Source of the DNA: Microbacterium maritypicum | Lineage (GTDB): Bacteria; Actinomycetota; Actinomycetes; Actinomycetales; Microbacteriaceae | DNA length: 64,000 nucleotides | NCBI RefSeq assembly: GCF_041529975.1 | Contig: NZ_CP168030.1 | Coordinates: 1,240,001 to 1,304,000 of the forward strand | Direction of reading: 5' to 3' | Shown here: in pieces, positions 57,803 through 64,000 of the stretch | How the letters are laid out: every line of letters begins with the position of its first letter | Position numbering within the stretch: the stretch's first letter is position 1 | The notes under the pieces: model-generated | Database searches by the model: none | Seen by the model: only the letters and a program-made list of their open reading frames with translations | What the model was told of the DNA's origin: nothing | Position numbers and translations under genes: made by a program

Positions 57803-58909
57803 TCACGCGTGGACGGCCTTGCCGTCTTTCGTGATCCGGGCCACACCCGGGTCGGCGAACGCGCCCTCTCCCGGGTCGTCGGCGAGCAGTTCGCGCACGC
57901 GCGGGGCGACCTTCTCTCCGAAGAGGCGGATGCTGCGCTCGCGCACGTCCTTCGGCAGGTGCATGATGTCGTACTTCAGGTCGAACCGCGACAGATGATT
58001 GCTCCGAACGGCGGCGGCGAGCTTGTGCGCGACGGTCTCGGGGGAGCCGACGTAGAGGGCGCCGGTGTCGACCTCCTCTTCGTAGCGCTCGAGCGTCGGT
58101 GCGTAGAACCCGCGCTCCTTGCTCATCTGAGTCACGACCGGCTCCCAGTGCTTCCAGTGCACGATCTTCGCCTCATCGTCGGTGTCGGCGATGAGGCCGA
58201 GCGAGTGCTGCCCGATCGGGAGTTCCGCCCGCCTGAACTGCTCCAGTGCGCGCAGGTACAAGCGGGCGTGGCCGGCGAAGCGCTCGGGGCGTCCGCCGAT
58301 GATCGCCATCATGAGGGGCAGTCCGTGCTCGGCGGCGCGGATGACCGAGTCGGGGCTGCCGCCGATACCGATCCATGCCGGGATGCCGCCCTCGGGCATG
58401 CGCGGATGCAGGCGCACGTTCTCGAGCGGGCTGCGGTAGTTGCCGCTCCAGGTGACGCTGTCCTCGCGCATCAGGCGCAGGAAGAGGTCGAGCTTCTCCT
58501 CGAAGATCCGCTCGTACTCGGCGATGTCGTATCCGAAGAGCGGGAAGGACTCGATCGCCGACGCCCGCCCGAGGATGAGCTGGGCGCGTCCGTTCGAGAG
58601 TCCGTCGACCGTCGCGAACTCCTGGTACAGCCGCACCGGATCCTGCGTCGAGAGCACGGTCACCGACGAGCCGAGCCCGATCGTCGACGTGGCCTGCGCC
58701 GCGGCCGCCAGCAGCACCGGGGTCGCGGAGTCCATGTGCCCCTCGCGGTAGTGCTCGCCGACGCTGAAGACATCCAGGCCCACCGACTCGGCGAGCTGCG
58801 CCTCTTCGACGAGCAGCCGCAGCGTCTCACCGTCCGACAGGATGCGACCGCCGTCCGTCGCCACCTCGCCGAAGGAGTTCAGCCCGAACTCGAGTTCCGT
58901 CATGTCCAT
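57803..58909 (-). CDS. LLM-class flavin-dependent oxidoreductase
   Basis: 368 residues. Luciferase-like monooxygenase family: [60 protein letters not shown], and [20 protein letters not shown]. Cytoplasmic, likely FMN- or F420-dependent. The ATG at 58909 follows AGAAGGGTCGTG. It is divergent from a MarR regulator across 91 bp that holds two dyads. Confidence 0.85.
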   Translation of the reverse strand: MDMTELEFGLNSFGEVATDGGRILSDGETLRLLVEEAQLAESVGLDVFSVGEHYREGHMDSATPVLLAAAAQATSTIGLGSSVTVLSTQDPVRLYQEFATVDGLSNGRAQLILGRASAIESFPLFGYDIAEYERIFEEKLDLFLRLMREDSVTWSGNYRSPLENVRLHPRMPEGGIPAWIGIGGSPDSVIRAAEHGLPLMMAIIGGRPERFAGHARLYLRALEQFRRAELPIGQHSLGLIADTDDEAKIVHWKHWEPVVTQMSKERGFYAPTLERYEEEVDTGALYVGSPETVAHKLAAAVRSNHLSRFDLKYDIMHLPKDVRERSIRLFGEKVAPRVRELLADDPGEGAFADPGVARITKDGKAVHA

Positions 58910-58942
58910 CACGACCCTTCTCCACGGCACCGGTCCCTCCGG

Positions 58943-58986
58943 ATTGACGTGTCAATACCTTGCAACCGTAGAATTGACATATCAAT
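58943..58986. promoter_or_regulatory. Two MarR-type dyads in the LLM-marR region
   Basis: ATTGACGTGTCAAT (58943..58956) and ATTGACATATCAAT (58973..58986) are 14-bp palindromes exactly 30 bp apart, about three helical turns. The second lies 14 bases before the marR start, over the ribosome-binding region. Confidence 0.8.
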
Positions 58987-59000
58987 TCCCAGGAGGTGTC

Positions 59001-59465
59001 ATGATCGAAGAACGTCGTCGCCGCACGCCGACGCCCGAGCAGCTGCGCATCTGGCGGGACTTCATCGAGACGAGTGAGGTCCTTCGCTCTCGTCTCTCCG
59101 CACAGTTGCAGAGCGAGTCGTCGCTCTCCTCCGGCGACTACCAGGTGCTGCTCGCGCTCAGCGAAGCCGACGGCCGCAGGGCGCGCTCGTCCGAGCTCGC
59201 GACGCTGATCGACTGGGAGCGCAGTCGGCTGTCACACCACCTCGGACGGATGGAGAAGCGCGAACTCATCCGACGAGTCCCGTGCGCCGACGGCGTGCAC
59301 GGCGTCGACGTGCTTCTCACCGAGACCGGAGCCGACGCGTTCCGGGCCGCGAACGTGCCGCACCTGCGCGCCATCCGCTCGCTGTTCGTCGACGCGCTCT
59401 CGCCCGAGCAGCTCGCGCAGGTCGACGACATCACCACTGCGCTGCGCAGGAACCTCGAAGGCTGA
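59001..59465 (+). CDS. MarR-family regulator
   Basis: 154 residues. A MarR winged HTH (SSGDYQVLLALSEADGRRAR, then LIDWERSRLSHHLGRMEKRE) with flanking helices. The ATG follows AGGAGG. It probably represses itself and the LLM operon through the two dyads and releases on binding a small aromatic or quinone-type ligand. Confidence 0.85.
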   Translation: MIEERRRRTPTPEQLRIWRDFIETSEVLRSRLSAQLQSESSLSSGDYQVLLALSEADGRRARSSELATLIDWERSRLSHHLGRMEKRELIRRVPCADGVHGVDVLLTETGADAFRAANVPHLRAIRSLFVDALSPEQLAQVDDITTALRRNLEG

Positions 59466-59482
59466 TCGGGCCTCGAGGAGCC

Positions 59483-60547
59483 TCAGAGCGCGGCGTGGTC
59501 GGCGGCGACCTGGCGTCCGATCTCGGCGGACAGGATCACGCCGGGGTGAGCGATCGCCAGATGGAGGCCGGGCATCGCCGGCACCGGCCCGACCAGAGGG
59601 TGGCCGCCCGCCGGTATCGGGCGTTCGGCGATGACGGCGTGCTCGAGGCGGACGTCATCGGTGTCGACGAAAGAGCGGCGGATCGCGGCGAGAGCGGCAA
59701 CGGCGAGCTCTCTCGGATCACCGGAGAAGCCCTCGGGGACGTCTTCTGCGGCGAGGAGGGTGGTGTCGTCCAGCTGGCGAACCTCGAGCTCCGGGGTGGA
59801 GAGGATGCCGCGCGCGAGCGGGCGGGGCGTGGAGAAGCGCAGCAGGCAGCACGGCGACCCCACGACGTCGATGTTCACTCCGGCGGATGCGGCGATCCCC
59901 ACGGAGGCGGTGCCCGCAGCGATGACGACGCTTTTCGCCACGAGTTCGCCATGGTCGGTCAGAACGCCTCGAACTCCTCCGTCATCGCTGAGCACCCGCA
60001 CGACGGTGATACCGGTCCGCACCTCCGCACCGTGCTCCTGCGCGCTCTGCAGCAGGGCGCGCGTATACCCGACGGGGTCGACGCCGACATCGTCGGGGGC
60101 GTAGGCCACGACGTCGGGAACTTCACGAAGGCCAGGCTCCCGCATCCGCGCCTCGTCGGCCGTGAGCAGCTCCATCCGGTGTCCCGCGGCCTGGTGATCG
60201 GAGACGAAGGCGCGAGTCAGCGCATCGGATTCCTCCCAGGTGACCGCGCCGAACGCACGGAGCCCGATGGGCGCGGGGAGTTCCGTGACGACGCGATCGA
60301 ACTCCGGCCGCGCACGCTGACGAAGGGAACCGGCGTAGGCGTCGGCCGGGCTCTTGGCCATCCCGACCCAGGCGAACGACGCGGCGGTCACCCCCGCCCC
60401 CGGTGCCTCGCGTTCGAGCACGATCACGTCGTGTCCCGCGCGAGCCAGATGATGTGCGACCGCGGCGCCGATCACACCGGCACCGATCACGATGATGCGG
60501 TCGCTCTCGGAGGGCCGGGCGGCCGACTCCGCTTCCCGCGTCGTCAC
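59483..60547 (-). CDS. FAD-dependent oxidoreductase (DAO family)
   Basis: 354 residues from a GTG that overlaps the upstream stop. FAD Rossmann motif IIVIGAGVIGAAVAHHLARA near the N-terminus, then LEREAPGAGVTAASFAWVG. It belongs to the D-amino acid oxidase/glycine oxidase family, oxidising an amine or amino acid. It is probably cotranscribed with the NIPSNAP gene. Confidence 0.85.
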   Translation of the reverse strand: MTTREAESAARPSESDRIIVIGAGVIGAAVAHHLARAGHDVIVLEREAPGAGVTAASFAWVGMAKSPADAYAGSLRQRARPEFDRVVTELPAPIGLRAFGAVTWEESDALTRAFVSDHQAAGHRMELLTADEARMREPGLREVPDVVAYAPDDVGVDPVGYTRALLQSAQEHGAEVRTGITVVRVLSDDGGVRGVLTDHGELVAKSVVIAAGTASVGIAASAGVNIDVVGSPCCLLRFSTPRPLARGILSTPELEVRQLDDTTLLAAEDVPEGFSGDPRELAVAALAAIRRSFVDTDDVRLEHAVIAERPIPAGGHPLVGPVPAMPGLHLAIAHPGVILSAEIGRQVAADHAAL

Positions 60548-60849
60548 TCGAAGACGGGGCTCAGGAAGCGACGCTCGTAGCGGCGGATGCACTGCGTCCG
60601 GCGGGCGAAGTCGAACGCCTCGACGCACTCCGGATCGGTCTTCGACGCGGTCCGGTAGACCTCGTACTCGGCGAGGGAGGGGAACGTGAACAGTGCGAAC
60701 GCCTCGTCGCTGTCGCCCTCGCTCGGCAGGAAATAGCCGTGGTGGGTGCCGCCGTGCTTGGCCACGAGCCGGATCCAGGTGCGACCGTACTCGGTGAAGT
60801 CCTCGAGCTTGTCGGGGTCGATCTCGTAGCGCAGGTGAACGGTGATCAT
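60544..60849 (-). CDS. NIPSNAP-family protein
   Basis: 101 residues (VHLRYEIDPDKLEDFTEYGR, GGTHHGYFLPSEGDS) of the NIPSNAP ferredoxin-like fold. Overlaps the FAD oxidoreductase by 4 bases. Function usually unknown, sometimes in oxidation or stress pathways. Short ATG context with GGGGGATG. Confidence 0.85.
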   Translation of the reverse strand: MITVHLRYEIDPDKLEDFTEYGRTWIRLVAKHGGTHHGYFLPSEGDSDEAFALFTFPSLAEYEVYRTASKTDPECVEAFDFARRTQCIRRYERRFLSPVFE

Positions 60850-60861
60850 CCCCCGATCCTC

Positions 60862-62145
60862 TCAGAGCACCGAGGCCGCCTGACGTGCCATGCCGACGGC
60901 GACATACTCCGCGGCCTCCGGCACCTCGACCGGCAGCCCGAACACCAGTGGGGCGATCTCGCGGACGGCCTGCGACTGGGCGCCCCCGCCCACGAGCAGC
61001 ACCCGCTCCAGGGGGATGCCGAGCTCGCGCAGCGCGTCGAGCCCGAAGCGCAGCCCGCCGAGCATGCCCTCGACCGCAGCCCGGGCGAGGTTCTCGCGGG
61101 TGGTGGAAGCGAGCGTCATGGCGGTCAGGCTCGCGGTGGCATCGGGCAGGTTCGGGGAGCGCTCGCCCTCGAAGTACGGGACGAGTCCGAGTCCGCCGGC
61201 GCCGGGTTCCGCGATCAAGGCGAGTGTGCTCAGCCCGTCGTGGTCCACCCCGAGGAGGCGGGCGATCACGTCGAGCACCCGCGCGGCGTTGAGCGTGCAG
61301 ACCAGCGGCAGGTACCCGCCGTCGGCATCAGCGAACCCCGCGACGATGCCGGTCGGCTCCGCCACCGGGCGGTCGGTCACGGCGAAGATCGTGCCCGAGG
61401 TGCCGATCGAGACGACGACGTCGCCGGTCCGTGCACCGAGGCCCAGCGCGACGGCGGCGTTGTCTCCCGCACCGGGGGCGACGCGACGCGACGCAGCGTC
61501 CGTCACGGACTCGCGCGGTCCGAGCACTCGCGGCAGGATCACGTCGTGGCCGAGGGCGGCGACGAGCAACTCGCGGTCGTACTCGCCGGTCGCCGGGTTC
61601 CAGTAGCCGGTGCCCGAGGCATCCGACCGGTCGGTCACGAGTTCGTCGAGGTCGGGCCGCTCAGGACCGAACCCGCGCAGCCGCCACGTGAGCCAGTCGT
61701 GCGGCAGAGCGACGGCGGCGACGCGAGCCGCGTTCTCGGGCTCGTGGTCGCGCAGCCAGCGCAGCTTCGTGATCGTGAACGAGGCGACCGGCACGAGTCC
61801 GGTGCGATCGGCCAGGGCTGCGGCCCCGAACTCGCCGATCAGGTCTTCCGCCGCCTGCGCGGAACGAGTGTCGTTCCACAGCAGGGCGTCGCGGATGACG
61901 CGTCCCTGGGCATCGAGGGCGACCAGGCCGTGCTGCTGCCCGCCGATCGCCCAGGCCTCGACGTCATCGAGGCCACCGGCATCCGCGATGGCCGCCTGCA
62001 ACGCGACCCACCACGCCTCGGGATCGACCGACGTGCCATTGGGATGCGGAGCGCGGCCGGAGCGGACGACGGCATCCGTCTCGGAGTCGACGACGACGAC
62101 CTTGCAGGACTGGGTCGAGGAGTCGACCCCGAGGACGAGTGCCAT
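60862..62145 (-). CDS. xylB: Xylulokinase
   Basis: 427 residues. FGGY sugar kinase: [48 protein letters not shown] and LVGGGAQSQ near the C-terminus. It phosphorylates D-xylulose to xylulose 5-phosphate in the cytoplasm. Eight bases separate it from xylA upstream; together they turn xylose into a pentose-phosphate-pathway intermediate. Confidence 0.9.
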   Translation of the reverse strand: MALVLGVDSSTQSCKVVVVDSETDAVVRSGRAPHPNGTSVDPEAWWVALQAAIADAGGLDDVEAWAIGGQQHGLVALDAQGRVIRDALLWNDTRSAQAAEDLIGEFGAAALADRTGLVPVASFTITKLRWLRDHEPENAARVAAVALPHDWLTWRLRGFGPERPDLDELVTDRSDASGTGYWNPATGEYDRELLVAALGHDVILPRVLGPRESVTDAASRRVAPGAGDNAAVALGLGARTGDVVVSIGTSGTIFAVTDRPVAEPTGIVAGFADADGGYLPLVCTLNAARVLDVIARLLGVDHDGLSTLALIAEPGAGGLGLVPYFEGERSPNLPDATASLTAMTLASTTRENLARAAVEGMLGGLRFGLDALRELGIPLERVLLVGGGAQSQAVREIAPLVFGLPVEVPEAAEYVAVGMARQAASVL

Positions 62146-62153
62146 CGCCGGAC

Positions 62154-63341
62154 TCAGCGCGCGCCGAGCAGGTGCTCGGTGGCGAGCTGCTGCAGGCGCA
62201 CGAAGCCGAAGCCCTTGCCGCCGAGGTACGCGTTCGCGTCGAAGTCCTCGTAGGCCGAGCGGTCGGCGAGGAAGTCGTCGTACGACTCGCCGTCGTTCAG
62301 CGTCGGGGTCGAGAGCTCGGCGACCTTCGCGGCGGCCAGGGCCTCCTGCACCTCGGGGTCGGCGCGGAAGGCCGCGGCGCGCTCCTTCAGCAGCAGGTAC
62401 GTGCGCATGTTGGCCGCGGCGGAGGCCCAGACGCCCGCCTCGTCCTCGGTGCGCGAGGGCTTGTAGTCGAAGTGACGCGGGCCGTCGTAGGCGGGAACCC
62501 CGCCGGGGCCGCCGTTCTCGAGCAAGTCGACGAGCGAGAACGCATTGTGCAGGTCGCCGTGGCCGAACACCAGGTCCTGGTCGTACTTGATGCCGCGCTG
62601 ACCGTTGAGGTCGATGTGGAAGAGCTTGCCGTGGAACAGCGCCTGCGCGATGCCGGCCGTGAAGTTGAGTCCGGCCATCTGCTCGTGCCCGACCTCGGGG
62701 TTCACGCCCACGAGCTCGGGGCGTTCGAGCGAGTCGATGAACGCGATCGCGTGGCCGAGCGTCGGCAGCAGGATGTCGCCGCGGGGCTCGTTGGGCTTCG
62801 GCTCGATCGCGAAGCGGATGTCGTAGCCCTTGTCGGTCACGTAGTCGCCGAGCAGGTTCACGGCTTCGCGGTAGCGCTCCAGAGCCGCGCGCACGTCCTT
62901 GGCGGAGTCATACTCCGCACCCTCGCGGCCGCCCCACATGACGAAGGTCTTGGCGCCGAGCTCGGCACCGAGGTCGAGCTGGCGGAACACCTTGCGCAGC
63001 GCGAACCGGCGCACCTGGCGGTCGTTCGAGGTGAAGCCGCCGTCCTTGAAGACCGGGGCGCTGAAGAGGTTGGTGGTGACCATCGGCACGATCAGGCCGG
63101 TGTCGGCGAGCGCGCCCTTGAGGCGGTCGATCTGCGTCTGGCGCTCGGCATCCGTCGATCCGAACGCGAAGAGGTCGTCGTCGTGGAAGGTGAGGCCGTA
63201 GGCACCGAGCTCGGCGAGCTTCTCGACCGCGTGCACGACGTCGAGCGCCGGACGGGTCGGGCCGCCGAACGGGTCAGTGCCGTTGTAGCCGACGGTCCAT
63301 AGTCCGAACGAGAACTTGTCGTCGCGGGTGGGGTTGGGCAT
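62154..63341 (-). CDS. xylA: Xylose isomerase
   Basis: 395 residues. Class I actinobacterial enzyme: [22 protein letters not shown] (catalytic His), [17 protein letters not shown] and HIDLNGQ metal-binding residues, and [12 protein letters not shown] at the C-terminus. It converts D-xylose to D-xylulose (and glucose to fructose). ATG preceded by AGAGGAGCG. Divergent from the ROK regulator with a dyad between. Confidence 0.95.
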   Translation of the reverse strand: MPNPTRDDKFSFGLWTVGYNGTDPFGGPTRPALDVVHAVEKLAELGAYGLTFHDDDLFAFGSTDAERQTQIDRLKGALADTGLIVPMVTTNLFSAPVFKDGGFTSNDRQVRRFALRKVFRQLDLGAELGAKTFVMWGGREGAEYDSAKDVRAALERYREAVNLLGDYVTDKGYDIRFAIEPKPNEPRGDILLPTLGHAIAFIDSLERPELVGVNPEVGHEQMAGLNFTAGIAQALFHGKLFHIDLNGQRGIKYDQDLVFGHGDLHNAFSLVDLLENGGPGGVPAYDGPRHFDYKPSRTEDEAGVWASAAANMRTYLLLKERAAAFRADPEVQEALAAAKVAELSTPTLNDGESYDDFLADRSAYEDFDANAYLGGKGFGFVRLQQLATEHLLGAR

Positions 63342-63392
63342 GATCGCTCCTCTGCGAATGCTGCGGGCGTGCGGGATGCACGGACGCAATAA

Positions 63393-63407
63393 GTTGTGCT
63401 TCACAAC
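63393..63407. promoter_or_regulatory. Operator dyad between xylA and the ROK regulator
   Basis: GTTGTGCTTCACAAC: 6-bp perfect arms and a 3-base centre, extended by weaker TA pairs on both sides. Fits a XylR-type ROK repressor site. Confidence 0.75.
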
Positions 63408-63449
63408 ATAACCGATGACAGGTGGCATCCGCACCCCTAAAGTGGGAAC

Positions 63450-64000
63450 GTGCCCCCTGAATCCGCTGCCCCGCGCTCCCGCGAAGCGAACCTGGCGTGG
63501 ATCCTCTCGATCGTCCACCACGACGGCCCCCGTTCCCGCTCGGCCCTGACCGAGGCGACGGGCCTCAACCGCTCGACCATCGCCGCGCTGGTGGCGGAGC
63601 TCGTCGGTGCCGGACTCGTCGACGAGCGGCCGCCGGAGTCCTCGGCGCGAGCCGGTCGCCCCTCTCCGGTGGTCGCGCCTTCGGCTGACGTCGTCGCGAT
63701 CAGCGTGCACCCCGAGGTCGACGCGGTCGAGATCGCCGCCGTCGCCCTCGACCGCAGCATCCGCGTCCGCGAGCGCATCGTCAACGCCGCCCCGCCGTCC
63801 ACGGCCGATGTCGCCGCCCTCGTCGCCGAGCGCATCGAAGGCTGGCGGGCGGATGCTCTCGCCGACTGCAGCGTGATCGGCATCGGCGTCGCGGTGCCGG
63901 GGCTCGTGCGCTCGGCCGACGGCGTGGTGCGCAACGCCCCGCACCTCGGCTGGACCGACGAGCCGCTGGCCGCCCGGATCCAGGAGGCGACCGGGATCCG
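63450..64000 (+). CDS. ROK-family regulator, N-terminal part (probable XylR)
   Basis: 183 codons; runs off the right edge. N-terminal winged HTH ([20 protein letters not shown], then [18 protein letters not shown]) and the start of a ROK domain ([18 protein letters not shown]). GTG start 6 bases after TAAAGT (leaderless). As neighbour of xylBA it is probably the xylose-responsive repressor that binds the dyad at 63393. Confidence 0.85.
   Translation, partial: MPPESAAPRSREANLAWILSIVHHDGPRSRSALTEATGLNRSTIAALVAELVGAGLVDERPPESSARAGRPSPVVAPSADVVAISVHPEVDAVEIAAVALDRSIRVRERIVNAAPPSTADVAALVAERIEGWRADALADCSVIGIGVAVPGLVRSADGVVRNAPHLGWTDEPLAARIQEATGI

Noticed and set aside
1..64000. CRISPR arrays, IS elements, integrases, rRNA genes
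   Set aside because: No regularly spaced repeats, no transposase or integrase motifs, and no rRNA sequence were seen on either strand.

Overview
The window is a chromosomal segment of a high-GC actinobacterium, most likely a Microbacterium-like member of the Microbacteriaceae. This rests on the very high GC third positions, a small protein of a type common in that family (8385..8678), many genes that start 6-7 bases after a TANNNT box with no Shine-Dalgarno sequence (leaderless starts), and the overall gene mix. No CRISPR array, rRNA or recognisable transposase was seen. There is one tRNA (tRNA-Ser, anticodon CGA, 2160..2250) with a strong intrinsic terminator. The organism call is inference from gene content, not from a marker gene.

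Layout. 1..9323: a moaB fragment, a probable Fe/2OG-type dioxygenase, a MetE-like barrel protein, the tRNA, a decayed patch with broken regulators (2347..3206), an ankyrin protein, a frameshifted CPBP protease, then a LysR regulator divergent from mesX-mesD (folate-independent methionine synthase and its DUF1852 partner) with a perfect 20-bp palindrome between them. 9351..13309: a phage-derived insertion of about 3.8 kb flanked by 62-bp direct repeats (59/62 identical). It carries a broken portal gene, small membrane proteins and a secreted four-cysteine protein, and it split an intergenic promoter region. 13352..18424: an operon of a HAD phosphatase, PhnD-PhnC-PhnE-PhnE-type transporter and a RpiR-type regulator, preceded by two tandem dyad operators.

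18425..22886: a MerR regulator with GPP34 protein, divergent from a small multidrug-export-type membrane protein, both promoters having the 19-bp spacer typical of MerR control; then small membrane, lipoprotein and cupin genes. 22930..40037: the most striking block. A YheO-type regulator with two S10 carboxypeptidase-like genes on the minus strand is divergent from a ten-gene plus-strand operon: peptide-binding lipoprotein, permease, a fused permease-ATPase, a second ATPase, a class V PLP enzyme, RidA, two paralogous HExxH peptidases with C-terminal PDZ-like regions, a third S10 peptidase and an amidohydrolase. Nearly all junctions overlap by 4 bases. It reads as one dedicated system for importing peptides and degrading them in the cytoplasm.

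40068..50666: an ArsR-RibD-like-AHSA1 operon whose 38-bp palindrome covers the arsR start codon, a VOC protein, a Phd/RelE-type toxin-antitoxin pair, an acyl-CoA ligase, a serine/threonine kinase, several short acidic proteins, an unusual repeat cluster (48185..48325), a ThrE-type exporter and a BLUF photoreceptor. 50706..56430: a TetR regulator cotranscribed with two large YhgE/Pip-type membrane proteins. 56499..64000: a lipoprotein, a MarR-controlled LLM flavin oxidoreductase/NADP-reductase pair with twin dyads, a FAD oxidoreductase with a NIPSNAP protein, and a xylBA operon divergent from a ROK regulator that runs off the window.
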